Assembly: GCA_902762435.1 (NCBI GenBank)
Contig: CACWOH010000015.1
Span: 1-48,405 of the forward strand
Reading direction: 5' to 3'
DNA from: an uncultured Bacteroidia bacterium
Lineage (GTDB): Bacteria > Bacteroidota > Bacteroidia > Bacteroidales > UBA932
Length of the DNA stretch: 48,405 nucleotides
Part shown: piece by piece, positions 32,193 through 40,683 of the stretch
Numbering within the stretch: the stretch's first letter is position 1
Layout: every line of letters starts with the position of its first letter
Notes under the pieces: model-generated
Told to the model about the DNA's origin: nothing
Seen by the model: the letters and a program-made list of their open reading frames with translations, nothing else
Databases searched by the model: none
Translations under genes and position numbers: made by a program

Positions 32193-33296
32193 CTACTCGC
32201 TGTAATTGTGGTCGATGACGACCACCACCTGCAGACCCGGGGCCAGGGCCTGGATTTCTTCCGTAAGCTGACGGACCAGGGTTGCATCGTCGCGGACCGT
32301 AATGTCGGGAACGACATCGACGGAAACCATACGGTCTTTCTCCGAAAAATAGAATCCGTGCACCTGGACGATCTCCGGATGCGCGGCCATGGCCCGCACC
32401 ACCTTGTCCTGCAGGTCGGCGCCGGGGTGGTTTCCCGTGGCGACGGAATAGATACCGACGGTCAGGATGATTCCGTGGCGTTCGAACATCTGCGTGGTGA
32501 TCCTGCGGGTCAGGCCGTGGATGTCGTGCGCCGAAAACGTATCGGGCACGCTGACGTGCAGCGAGCCGATCATCACGTCGGGTCCGTAGTTGTGCAGGAT
32601 GATGTCGAACACGCCCAGGACGCCCTCCTGCCCCATGACCTCCTGCCGGATTTCCCGGACCAGTTCCGGCGAGACCCGGGCCCCCAGCAGTTCGTTGACG
32701 GGAGAAGCGAGCATCTCGATGCCGGCCTTGATGATGATCACGGAAATCAGGGCGCCGAGGATGCCGTCCAGCGAGAAATGCCAGACCATCATAACGACCG
32801 CCGACACCAGCGTGGCCGTGGTGATGACGGCGTCGAACAGGGCGTCCGAACCGGACGCCGTCAGGGCGTCGCTCTTGAGCTGCCGTCCCTTCCCCCTTAC
32901 GTAGAATCCCAGCGCCAGTTTGACGGCGATGGCCACGATGATGATGATGAGCGTCGCCGTCGTATAGCTCGGCTCCGTGGGATGGAAGATCTTCTTTACC
33001 GATTCGATGAGCGACGTGATGCCCGCCGACAGCACGATCACGGAGATGATGATGGCACTGAAATACTCGATGCGCCCGAAACCGAAGGGATGTTTGCGGT
33101 CGGCCGGCCGCTGGGAAAGCTTCGTGCCGACGATGGTAATCACGCTGGAGAGCGCGTCGCTGAGGTTGTTGACGGCATCCATCACGATCGCCACGCTGTG
33201 GGCGATGGCGCCCACGACGGCCTTGAAAGCCGCCAGCAGCACATTGGCGACGATTCCGACGACGCTCGTCCGTATGATCTGGGAACTCCGGTCCAT
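32193..33296 (-). CDS. Cation diffusion facilitator (CDF) metal exporter
   Basis: A 367-residue inner-membrane protein. Six helices with the metal sites of the family: AIVMDAVNNLSDALSS (helix 2, with N and D ligands), HPFGFGRIEYFSAII, and GSDALFDAVITTATL (helix 5, D and D). The cytoplasmic C-terminal domain runs from about 210 to the end (GVFDIILHNYGPDVMIGSLH) and is longer than usual. It exports zinc, iron, manganese or a similar divalent ion in exchange for protons. Last gene of the operon CDF-SGNH-C45-CDF; four bases separate it from the C45 gene. It differs clearly from the first CDF of the operon: helix 2 ligand Asn here, and a longer C-terminal part. Confidence 0.87.
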   Translation of the reverse strand: MDRSSQIIRTSVVGIVANVLLAAFKAVVGAIAHSVAIVMDAVNNLSDALSSVITIVGTKLSQRPADRKHPFGFGRIEYFSAIIISVIVLSAGITSLIESVKKIFHPTEPSYTTATLIIIIVAIAVKLALGFYVRGKGRQLKSDALTASGSDALFDAVITTATLVSAVVMMVWHFSLDGILGALISVIIIKAGIEMLASPVNELLGARVSPELVREIRQEVMGQEGVLGVFDIILHNYGPDVMIGSLHVSVPDTFSAHDIHGLTRRITTQMFERHGIILTVGIYSVATGNHPGADLQDKVVRAMAAHPEIVQVHGFYFSEKDRMVSVDVVPDITVRDDATLVRQLTEEIQALAPGLQVVVVIDHNYSE

Positions 33297-33300
33297 ATGA

Positions 33301-34434
33301 CTACAAGGCGAAATGGACGGTCGTTCCGTAGTCGTTCCAGTTGCGCAGGTCCAGGGTCATGGCCTTCTGGTCGTACACATTGCTGAACTGGGTATCTTCC
33401 ACCGTACCGGTATCCCAGACGAAATCCTTCCAGTGGACCTGTGACAGACATTCCTGCGCCTGTTCCAGAGTCAGGACGCCGTCGTGCGCGTCCAGATAGG
33501 CCTTGGCGGTATCGTAACGCCACCAGCTCCTGCTGTGGGGATTTCCCACCGCCTCGTCCGGCTCGTCGGTGCGGTATTTCGGAGACAGGAGGTGATTGGT
33601 CACCAGCATGCTGTTCGCACCGGCTTCCTTGCGGACGACCATCGTCTTCCAGCCGTCTTCCTTGTCGAACTCCACCACGGCGCAGTCGCCGGATGCATCC
33701 GCAACCATATAATGATATCCGGAACCGACGGTCGCGTCGTGGAGTACGTCCACGGTCGACAGCAGCGCCAGCGCTTCGTCCACGGTAGCGCAGCGGTCCA
33801 GCCACAGGCGCATGATGACGGTGGTCCCCACGTCGTGTTTGGGCGTATCCTGCTGCGAAGCCTGCTTCGGCAAGGCCATGATGGAGGTGCAGAGTCCCTT
33901 TTCATTGATGCCGTCCACGGGAGCATAGATGGCAGCCAGGCAGCTGAGCTTCTTGACGAAGGACGTGGGCAGTTTCTCCAGGGAATAGCCGAAATGGGAC
34001 ATATCGCTGCAGGCGACGGACGCGTACCCCTTCCGGGGACGGGAAACCGTGACCATCGTGGGATTCTTGAAATAGTCATAGTTGCGGCCGTACCAGAAGC
34101 CGCTCCCGTCGGCCTTGGCCGCCTGGAAGGAGGTGCAGTTGAAGGTGCCGAGTTCCCCGTTCTCGTCGGCCACCTGGGCGCTTTTCATCTTGATGGGAAG
34201 CCCTTTGCCGATCCGGCCCGTGATATAGTCGAGCAGTTCGGAGTTCTGGTCGATGTCGTGGGCGATCACGTCGTCCAGGTCGTATGCGGCCTTGTACTCC
34301 ATGCAGTACAGATACTCGTTGCCGCCGACGGATTTGACGGTGGAAAGGGTGCGGATCTCTCCGCCCCAGATGCAAAGGACAGCGGCGAGCAGGGCAATCA
34401 GGATGCCGGCGAGCCAGATTAGCAACTTCTTCAT
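33301..34434 (-). CDS. Membrane-anchored C45/choloylglycine-type amidase (Ntn hydrolase fold)
   Basis: A 377-residue protein. An N-terminal hydrophobic helix (LLIWLAGILIALLAAVLCIWG) can act as anchor or uncleaved signal. The likely catalytic Cys is Cys100 in GTFNCTSFQA, followed by FWYGRNYDYF, as in the acyl-CoA:6-APA acyltransferase (C45) and linear-amide C-N hydrolase group; it would need cleavage before Cys100 to expose the nucleophile. Other marks: GINEKGLCTSIMALP and a late region with SRSWWRYDTA. Known relatives cut bile-salt, penicillin-V or N-acyl amide bonds. The substrate is unknown. It lies inside an operon with two metal exporters and an SGNH hydrolase, an unexpected setting. Confidence 0.72.
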   Translation of the reverse strand: MKKLLIWLAGILIALLAAVLCIWGGEIRTLSTVKSVGGNEYLYCMEYKAAYDLDDVIAHDIDQNSELLDYITGRIGKGLPIKMKSAQVADENGELGTFNCTSFQAAKADGSGFWYGRNYDYFKNPTMVTVSRPRKGYASVACSDMSHFGYSLEKLPTSFVKKLSCLAAIYAPVDGINEKGLCTSIMALPKQASQQDTPKHDVGTTVIMRLWLDRCATVDEALALLSTVDVLHDATVGSGYHYMVADASGDCAVVEFDKEDGWKTMVVRKEAGANSMLVTNHLLSPKYRTDEPDEAVGNPHSRSWWRYDTAKAYLDAHDGVLTLEQAQECLSQVHWKDFVWDTGTVEDTQFSNVYDQKAMTLDLRNWNDYGTTVHFAL

Positions 34435-34449
34435 ATCAAATCTTTTACA

Positions 34450-35034
34450 TTATTTCCAATCAATTCCGGACCAGATGGCGTCCGCGAGCATCTGCGTACC
34501 GGCCCGTTGCGGATGGACCCCGTCCCGGCAATACCGTCTGTCGGTGAACAGGTCCTGCAGGTCCACCAGTTCCAATTCCATTTCCGCCGCCAGTGCGCGG
34601 ATGGCCGGACGCACGCCGTTTTCCATATTCTCCGGAAGGACACCCAGGATGGGAATCCCCCCGACGGGGAAAACGCGGATGGGGGCGATCAGGATGACGC
34701 GCGGCGCGGACGGGAGCGCCCGATAGGATTCGACGATGCGGCGGTAGTCCCTGCGGAAGATTTCTGGGTCCCAGTTGCGGGATTTGGTATCGTTGGTCCC
34801 GAGCATCAGCAGGACGATGTCCGGATTCCACGCCAGGCTCTCCCGGTAAGCCCGTTTGCTGACATAGGGCGTATCGGCATCGAACCGGGCCGCGGCGTCG
34901 TTGTAGCCGAAATTCCGCACCTCATATCCAGGCCCAAGTTTCTCCTGGAGAAGCGCCGGATAACTCTGCCGCCAGGGATTCAGCAGCGTGAAACCCCAGG
35001 TGATACTGTCCCCTATGCATGCGACGCGTATCAT
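34450..35034 (-). CDS. SGNH/GDSL hydrolase
   Basis: A 194-residue cytoplasmic esterase-type protein: block I CIGDSITWGF with the Ser, block II NFGYNDAAAR with Gly, block III LLMLGTNDTKS with Asn, and block V DGVHPQRAG with Asp and His. It lacks a signal peptide. SGNH enzymes deacylate sugars or lipids; a sialate or carbohydrate esterase is possible. Its start overlaps the stop of the first CDF gene by four bases (ATGA), and the C45 gene starts 15 bases after its stop, so all are on one mRNA. Confidence 0.83.
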   Translation of the reverse strand: MIRVACIGDSITWGFTLLNPWRQSYPALLQEKLGPGYEVRNFGYNDAAARFDADTPYVSKRAYRESLAWNPDIVLLMLGTNDTKSRNWDPEIFRRDYRRIVESYRALPSAPRVILIAPIRVFPVGGIPILGVLPENMENGVRPAIRALAAEMELELVDLQDLFTDRRYCRDGVHPQRAGTQMLADAIWSGIDWK

Positions 35035-35927
35035 TCCATATCCTGTTTTTGCGGCTCCATGTGGATGATGATATGGGAGCCCTTCCCGAAACGCTCTTCG
35101 AAAAGCCGCTCGATCGAAGAGGCTTTTTCGTGTGCCTCGCTCAGCGGCATCCGGCCGTCCAGGCGGATGTGAACCTCGGCGGCGATGTGGCTGCCGATGC
35201 GCCGCGTACGGAGGTTATGGGGCTCCGAGACGCCGCCGACGGACCCGACGATGTCCAGGATCTCCTTTTCGGTATCTTCGGGCAGCGACTGCTCCGTCAG
35301 TTCCCCGAGGCTGGGTCCCAGCAGATCCCAGGCCACCTTTACCAGCATCGCGCCCACGACGATGGAGGCGACGGGATCCAGCACCGTCCAGCGCTCGCCC
35401 AGGAAGATGGCTCCGGCGATACCGATGGCCGCACCGATGGACGAAAGGGCGTCGGAACGGTGATGCCAGGCGTTGGCGACGACGGCCGGCGACTGGAGTT
35501 TCTTTCCCCGGCGGGACGTATATTGATACAGGATTTCCTTGACGGCGATGGAGACCAGGGCGCCCCAGAGGGCGATCTTTCCGGGCGAAGGGAGTGCCTC
35601 TCCCTGCAGCCAGGCGGCGAGTTTTCCGGCGCCGGAAACGACGATGCCCACGGCGGCGGCAGCCAGCGCCAGGCCGATGAACATCGTGGCGACGGTCTCG
35701 AACTTGCCGTGGCCGAAATCGTGCGAACGGTCCTGCGGGCGCGCGCTGACGCCGACGAAAGCCAGCACCACCAGGTCCGTGATGAAATCGGACAGGGAAT
35801 GGACGGCGTCGGCGAGCATGGCGCCGGAGCGGCCCACGGTGCCGGCGACGAACTTGAATCCCACCAGCAGCAGGTTGGCCACGCTTCCCACGAGGGTCAC
35901 CTTGTATATTTCCTTTTCCCGCGTCAT
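35031..35927 (-). CDS. Cation diffusion facilitator (CDF, FieF-like) metal exporter
   Basis: A 298-residue inner-membrane protein from ATG at 35927; an in-frame start at 35948 lies upstream of the -7 element and is unlikely. Metal-site helices: AMLADAVHSLSDFITD (helix 2, with His and Asp) and NAWHHRSDALSSIGA (helix 5, with His and Asp), the HD/HD pattern of FieF- and MamB-like exporters that carry zinc, iron and related ions. HDFGHGKFETVATM follows helix 2. The C-terminal domain includes HNLRTRRIGSHIAAEVHIRL. First gene of the four-gene operon. A second, different CDF ends the same operon. Confidence 0.87.
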   Translation of the reverse strand: MTREKEIYKVTLVGSVANLLLVGFKFVAGTVGRSGAMLADAVHSLSDFITDLVVLAFVGVSARPQDRSHDFGHGKFETVATMFIGLALAAAAVGIVVSGAGKLAAWLQGEALPSPGKIALWGALVSIAVKEILYQYTSRRGKKLQSPAVVANAWHHRSDALSSIGAAIGIAGAIFLGERWTVLDPVASIVVGAMLVKVAWDLLGPSLGELTEQSLPEDTEKEILDIVGSVGGVSEPHNLRTRRIGSHIAAEVHIRLDGRMPLSEAHEKASSIERLFEERFGKGSHIIIHMEPQKQDME

Positions 35928-35936
35928 TTCAAAGGG

Positions 35937-35944
35937 TAAAGATA
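35937..35944 (-). promoter_or_regulatory. Candidate -7 element (TATCTTTA) for the CDF operon
   Basis: Seven of eight bases match TAnnTTTG on the minus strand, 9 bases before the ATG at 35927. Confidence 0.35.
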
Positions 35945-35965
35945 GCATTTTTCCGCTATCAACAG

Positions 35966-35999
35966 AAAAAAGGGAGCAGGCTTTCTGTCGCCTGCTCCC
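35966..35999 (-). terminator. Intrinsic terminator of the hypB-hypA operon
   Basis: A perfect 10-base stem (35972-35981 with 35990-35999, GGGAGCAGGC) around an 8-base loop, followed on the minus strand by six T residues (complement of 35966-35971). It lies 20 bases after the stop of the DUF5692-like gene and separates that operon from the CDF operon. Confidence 0.8.
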
Positions 36000-36019
36000 C
36001 TTTCGGGCCGGAGGTCCGT

Positions 36020-37114
36020 TTAAACGTCGGCGCGGGCCATCGCGTCCTTGTAGTATTTCTGGTTCACGAACACATCCTCCTTGTACGGGTTGATGTGGCG
36101 CTTCCGGGACACGGAAATGATGTAGCAGATGGCGATGACGTTGGTGACGAGCGCCAGGGCGCTGATGACGGTCATCATCGTGGGATTGGCCGCCACCACG
36201 GAAGGATCGACGGTCGTACCCACGGCAGCGGCTTCTCCGCCGGCCGCCTCATAGAGCTTGCTGATGGTATCCACGCCCTCGGGATACAGGACGGGCAGCG
36301 TGGCCCAGGAGAACCACTGGCGGCCATCCTTGAAGGTTTCCTGGAAGAGCGGGAACACCTGGGCGAACATGCACCAGATGGCCAGGGTGTTGGCGCGGTT
36401 CTGGATCCAGCCGCCACGGTTCCAGCAGAGGGCCGCCACGGTCGGGGCGAGCAGCAGCGCGATGCCGCAGTACCAGGAGTGCGTAGGCAGGCAGTTGTAG
36501 GTATAGGCGAAGTTCCAGATGTCGTAGATGACGATATAGACCCAGGTCATGTCCGCCCAGATCATATCCTTCCTGTCCTTGGAGGGATAGACGTTCCACC
36601 AAGCGGTCATACACATGATGTTGATCAGGCCGGCCACGCCGTTCATCACGTTGTGCCAGCCGCCGTACTGCCATACGCCTTCGGAAGTGAGCCACCACTT
36701 GTTCCAGCCCATCACGGCGGATTCGAAGTCGGACACGCAGGCGATGAGGATGTTGATGCCGACGATAATGAAGGGGAACGGCTTGAACCAGTGCTTGGCG
36801 CCGATGCCCCATTCGTACTTGATCATCATGAAACCGATGCACCCGGCCGTAGCCGCATACAGTTTGGCATAGTGGAACCAGCCCTGCATATAGATATGGG
36901 TCTGGTTTTCCAGGGCCCACTGCGCACCGGAACGGACGCCCAGCCAGATGGCGATGAAGTAGGCGGTGAGCGCCACGGGGATGGCGAAGAAGGTGATGAT
37001 GCCGCCCAACTTGGTACGGCGGGCGAATTCATTGAGCAGGATCAGGCCCAGCAGGACCACGATCAGCATGCCCCATTGAGCGAGGGCGTGCTCTCCATAG
37101 ACTTGGAAAAACAT
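36020..37114 (-). CDS. Polytopic inner-membrane protein, DUF5692-like
   Basis: A 364-residue protein with about nine to ten hydrophobic segments (WGMLIVVLLGLILLNEFA, IITFFAIPVALTAYFIAIWL, FPFIIVGINILIACVSDF, and others) and very many Trp and aromatic residues (WNKWWLTSEGVWQYGGWHNV, WADMTWVYIVIYDIWNFAYT). It looks like the DUF5692 family, to which I know no assigned role; the family name is from memory and not searched. A His-containing stretch (GGWHNVMNG; CLPTHSWYC) could bind a cofactor or metal. Last gene of the hypB operon, ending 20 bases before its terminator. In this setting it may be the membrane partner of the iron-sulfur flavoprotein; that is inference. Confidence 0.65.
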   Translation of the reverse strand: MFFQVYGEHALAQWGMLIVVLLGLILLNEFARRTKLGGIITFFAIPVALTAYFIAIWLGVRSGAQWALENQTHIYMQGWFHYAKLYAATAGCIGFMMIKYEWGIGAKHWFKPFPFIIVGINILIACVSDFESAVMGWNKWWLTSEGVWQYGGWHNVMNGVAGLINIMCMTAWWNVYPSKDRKDMIWADMTWVYIVIYDIWNFAYTYNCLPTHSWYCGIALLLAPTVAALCWNRGGWIQNRANTLAIWCMFAQVFPLFQETFKDGRQWFSWATLPVLYPEGVDTISKLYEAAGGEAAAVGTTVDPSVVAANPTMMTVISALALVTNVIAICYIISVSRKRHINPYKEDVFVNQKYYKDAMARADV

Positions 37115-37139
37115 AGATCAGGTTTTTAGTTGGTATATA

Positions 37140-37490
37140 CTATTTGGTTGACAATCGAAGGGTCCGCCGCTCCTTGAGAACGGCATAGAGCGCCCAGGAG
37201 GCGGTCAGCACCAGCGACATGGGAACGCCCACCGTGAGCATTTCGCGGAGCATCACGCCGAAGCCGCCTTCCACGCCCAGCGCGGTGAAGAACGGGAAAC
37301 GCCAACTGAGTTCGCCGTTGATCACGTGGTCCACGACCAGCATCAGGGTGCCGCCCCAGAGCATCTTCTCCAAAGCGGGAAGATGACGCTTGAATACGGA
37401 GGAATCCGGGTTCTTCCGGTACCCGGCACTGTGCCGGCGGTACGCCGTCGTAGCGATCGCCTGCACCAGGGGAACAACAAAACAAGACAT
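37140..37490 (-). CDS. Small inner-membrane protein of unknown function
   Basis: A 116-residue protein, not recognised. A hydrophobic start (FVVPLVQAIATTAYRR), then a soluble stretch with several basic residues (HSAGYRKNPDSSVFKRHLP) and two hydrophobic segments (MLWGGTLMLVVDHVI; GVPMSLVLTASWALYAVL), so two to three membrane passes. It lies between hypA (15-base gap) and the DUF5692-like gene (25-base gap), all on the same strand, and is most likely a small subunit or assembly partner of the large membrane protein that follows. Confidence 0.6.
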   Translation of the reverse strand: MSCFVVPLVQAIATTAYRRHSAGYRKNPDSSVFKRHLPALEKMLWGGTLMLVVDHVINGELSWRFPFFTALGVEGGFGVMLREMLTVGVPMSLVLTASWALYAVLKERRTLRLSTK

Positions 37491-37505
37491 GGTTATTCTT
37501 TCTGT

Positions 37506-37847
37506 TTAAACGATTATTTCTTTGATTTCCACCTCGTTGCCGCGAAGCAGCCAGGTATCCGGGCTGCCGCAGTGCGGGCAGGTCTTCCCGTATCGGACCG
37601 TCTCGAATTCCTGCTGGCAGCCGTCACAGAAACTGACCGCCGGAATGGTATTGACCCGCAGTTCGCAGTCCTTCAGCAGTTCCTCTTTGTCCGCGGCCCA
37701 GCGCCAGCAGTCCGTGAGGTATTCCGGCACCACCATGGATACTTCACCGATGTTCATCACCACGGCGGAGACGTGTTCCACATCATGCTCCCGGGCCGCC
37801 TCCTTGACGTCCCGGATGATGTAGAATACGATTCCGAGTTCGTGCAT
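37506..37847 (-). CDS. hypA: Nickel metallochaperone HypA
   Basis: A 113-residue protein, normal for HypA. The N-terminal MHE nickel site (MHELGIVFYII) fixes the start at 37847. The zinc site has two CxxC pairs, Cys74/Cys77 and Cys90/Cys93 (SFCDGCQQEFE; GKTCPHCGS). HypA hands nickel to [NiFe]-hydrogenase large subunits or urease together with HypB. The ATG shares one base with the TAA of the large iron-sulfur flavoprotein gene, so translation is coupled. No hydrogenase, urease, hypC, hypD, hypE or hypF gene is in the window; its client is open. Confidence 0.9.
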   Translation of the reverse strand: MHELGIVFYIIRDVKEAAREHDVEHVSAVVMNIGEVSMVVPEYLTDCWRWAADKEELLKDCELRVNTIPAVSFCDGCQQEFETVRYGKTCPHCGSPDTWLLRGNEVEIKEIIV

Positions 37848-40669
37848 TATTTCTTGAACAGGATCCGGCCGGTACGCTTGAGCATATACGGGAGGATGGC
37901 GCTGAACTTGTCTTCGGAGGTGATGACGTGGCTGGCTTCGGGATGCTCGCGCTTCAGGTGGATGGCGTCGAACCCGCACTTGGTCGTACAGATGCCGCAG
38001 CCGATACACTTGTTCGGATCCACCACGGACGCACCGCAGCCCAGGCAGCGGGCAGTTTCCCGGCGGACCTGCTCCTCGGTCAGGGTGCCGTGATACTCGC
38101 GGAAGGCATTCTCCGCGGGCTTTTCGCCCGGATCCTGGCGGGAGGAATTGTCGTAGGACGGCACCCGGATGTCGCCTTTGTCCAGCTCGATGAAATCGCG
38201 CCGGTTGCGTCCGATGGTCATATGGCCGTGCTGCACGAACCGGTGCAGCGACTCGGCGGCCTCCTTGCCGGCCGCAATCGCGTCGATGGCGAACTTGGGG
38301 CCGGTAAACACGTCGCCGCCCACGAAGATGTCCGGCTCCGCCGTCTGGTAGGTCAGCTTGTCAGCGACCGGATACACGCCGCGGAAGAATTCCACCTTCG
38401 TATCTTTCAGCAGGTTCTTCAGCAGCACCGTCTGGCCGATGGCGAAGATGACCAGGTCCGCTTCGAGGGTAATCAGCTCGCTCTCATCGTATTGCGGGGC
38501 GAAACGCTTATCCGCGTCATACACGGAGGTGCATTTCTTGAAGACGATGCCGCTCACCTTCCCTTCGCCCAGGACCTCCTTCGGCCCCCAGCCGGGGTTG
38601 ATCACGACGCCGTCCGCGCGTGCCTCGGTGCGCTCCTCGAGCGAGGCCGGCATGATGTCTTCCGTCTCCAGCGAGAGCATCGTCACGGAGGATGCGCCGC
38701 TGCGCTTCGCCACGCGGGCCGCATCGATGGCTACGTTGCCGCCGCCTACCACGACCACCTTGCCGCTCACGGGGACCTTGCCTGTGTTGGCCTCGTGCAG
38801 GAAATCGATGGCCGTCACGGTGCCGGGAAGCGTCTCGCCGGGGATGCCCGGCAGGCGGCCGCCCTGGCAGCCGATGGCCACGTAGAAGCCCTTGTATCCC
38901 TGTTCGCGGAGCTGGGCGATGGTGACGTCCTCCCCCACTTCCACGCCGGTGCGGATCTCCACGCCGATCTCCTTCATCACGTCGATCTCGGCCGCAACGA
39001 CATCCTTCTCCAGCTTGTAGGAAGGGATGCCGTAACGCAGCATGCCGCCCGGCTCTTCATCCTTCTCGAACACCGTGGGCTTGTAACCCATCGTGGCCAG
39101 GTAGTAGGCGCAGCTCAGGCCGGCGGGGCCACCGCCGATGACGGCGATCTTCTCTTCCCAGCGGTCCTGCACGTTGGAACAGGTGTTCACTTCCGGCACG
39201 AAACGGGTTTCGGCGTTCAGGTCCTGCTCCGCGATGAATTTCTTGACGGCGTCGATGGCGACGGGCTGGTCGATGGTGCCGCGGGTGCAGGCATCCTCGC
39301 AGCGGCGGTTGCACACGCGCCCGCACACGGCCGGGAACGGATTCTCCCGCTTGATGAGTTCCAGCGCTTCGCGGTATTTTCCCTCGGCCGCCTTCTTGAG
39401 ATAGCCCTGGACGGCGATGTGCGCCGGGCAGGCGGTCTTGCAGGGCGAAGTGCCGGTGGGATAGCAGTTGATGCGGTTGCGGTCGCGGTAGTCCTCCGTC
39501 CACTTCTCCGGACCCCATTTGGCCGCATCCGGAAGTTCCTGGCGGGGATATTCGATCTCGCCGTGCGAGGTACACAGCTTCTGGCCCAGGCGCACGGCGC
39601 CGGCCGGGCAGTATTCCACGCAGCGGCCGCAGGCCACGCAGTTCTCCTTCTTTACCTCGGCCACGTACGCGCTGCGGGAAAGGTTCGGGGTATTGAACAG
39701 CTGAGAGGTACGCAATGCGTTGCAGATCTTGACGTTGCAGTTGCAGATAGCGAAGATCTTGCCCTCTCCGTCGATGTTGGTGACCTGGTGGACGAAGCCG
39801 TGGTCCTCGGCCTTCTTCAGGATGGCCATGGCCTCGTCGTAGGTAATGTCGTGGCCGCGGCCGGTTTCCCGCAGGTAGTCCGCCATGTCGCCTACGCCGA
39901 TGCACCAGTCGCGGTAATCGTCGGCACAGCCCTCGTCCAGTTTCTTGCGCCCGTAGCGGCAGGAGCAGATGCCCACGCCGATGTGGCCCTCGTATTTCTT
40001 GAGCCAGTAGGAGATATGCTCGATGTCGATGGACTGGTTCTCCATCGAGATGGCCTTCTCTACGGGAATCACGTGCATGCCGATGCCGGCACCGCCCATG
40101 GGCACCATCGGCGTGACCTTCTCCAGCGGGAGGAAGGTCATACGCTCGAAGAACATCGCCAGCTCGGGGTACTTGTCCATCAGGTCCGTGTTCATGTTGG
40201 TGTACTCGGCAGAGCCGGGCACGAACATCGGCACCCAGTAGATGCGGTCCTCCCGGTTGTAGGTGGTACCGGGCACGGGGCCGTCCTTGGTGTATTTGTC
40301 GCCGTAGTCGTATTCCAGCATCCCGTAATAGGCCAGCTTGTCCAGCAGGGCGTCGAAGGAAGTGTCGTCCGGGGTATAGTGCTTCTCCGCATTCCATTGA
40401 TGCAGAAGCGCATACGGACGGTGCTCGCGAACCTTGAGCAGCTTCTTCGGAAGCATGTCCAGCAGCAGGTCCAGGGCGGTTTCCCGCGTTGCGGCATCCA
40501 TCTCGTCCTCGAAGATGCAGGCGAGGCCCCAGTATTCCGGGGCGTCCGTGGTCATCTTGATCTTGCCGGGAACACGGTCCGTGACGTGGCGGACGAACTT
40601 GATCAGTTTCGGGTTCGGATTCTTGTCTCCCTTGTGCCTGGGGACAAATTTGGTGGACATTTCAGGCAT
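37847..40669 (-). CDS. Large iron-sulfur flavoprotein: Fe-S sensor-like N-terminus, GltD-like reductase, ferredoxin domains
   Basis: A 940-residue cytoplasmic protein without signal peptide. Order: a helical unit with winged-helix-like text (FDALLDKLAYYGMLEYDY, about 105-122); a Cys-rich region with GICSCRYGRKK (233-243) and ICNCNVKICN (308-317); a ferredoxin-type cluster CVACGRCVEYCP (344-355); a GltD-type Fe-S domain (about 400-480; CPTGTSPCKTACP-like, CGRVCNRRCEDAC); FAD site IAVIGGGPAGLSCAYY (508-523); NAD(P)H site VVVVGGGNVAIDAA (638-651); FAD end VGGDVFTGPKFAIDAI; and a C-terminal CLGCG plus CIGCGICTTKC (875-898). It looks like an NAD(P)H:acceptor oxidoreductase or electron bifurcation module related to glutamate synthase small subunits. 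Between hypB and hypA, both within one base or a few bases of it. An alternative Met is at residue 4. Confidence 0.78.
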   Translation of the reverse strand: MPEMSTKFVPRHKGDKNPNPKLIKFVRHVTDRVPGKIKMTTDAPEYWGLACIFEDEMDAATRETALDLLLDMLPKKLLKVREHRPYALLHQWNAEKHYTPDDTSFDALLDKLAYYGMLEYDYGDKYTKDGPVPGTTYNREDRIYWVPMFVPGSAEYTNMNTDLMDKYPELAMFFERMTFLPLEKVTPMVPMGGAGIGMHVIPVEKAISMENQSIDIEHISYWLKKYEGHIGVGICSCRYGRKKLDEGCADDYRDWCIGVGDMADYLRETGRGHDITYDEAMAILKKAEDHGFVHQVTNIDGEGKIFAICNCNVKICNALRTSQLFNTPNLSRSAYVAEVKKENCVACGRCVEYCPAGAVRLGQKLCTSHGEIEYPRQELPDAAKWGPEKWTEDYRDRNRINCYPTGTSPCKTACPAHIAVQGYLKKAAEGKYREALELIKRENPFPAVCGRVCNRRCEDACTRGTIDQPVAIDAVKKFIAEQDLNAETRFVPEVNTCSNVQDRWEEKIAVIGGGPAGLSCAYYLATMGYKPTVFEKDEEPGGMLRYGIPSYKLEKDVVAAEIDVMKEIGVEIRTGVEVGEDVTIAQLREQGYKGFYVAIGCQGGRLPGIPGETLPGTVTAIDFLHEANTGKVPVSGKVVVVGGGNVAIDAARVAKRSGASSVTMLSLETEDIMPASLEERTEARADGVVINPGWGPKEVLGEGKVSGIVFKKCTSVYDADKRFAPQYDESELITLEADLVIFAIGQTVLLKNLLKDTKVEFFRGVYPVADKLTYQTAEPDIFVGGDVFTGPKFAIDAIAAGKEAAESLHRFVQHGHMTIGRNRRDFIELDKGDIRVPSYDNSSRQDPGEKPAENAFREYHGTLTEEQVRRETARCLGCGASVVDPNKCIGCGICTTKCGFDAIHLKREHPEASHVITSEDKFSAILPYMLKRTGRILFKK

Positions 40670-40683
40670 ATGATTCTGTGGTT

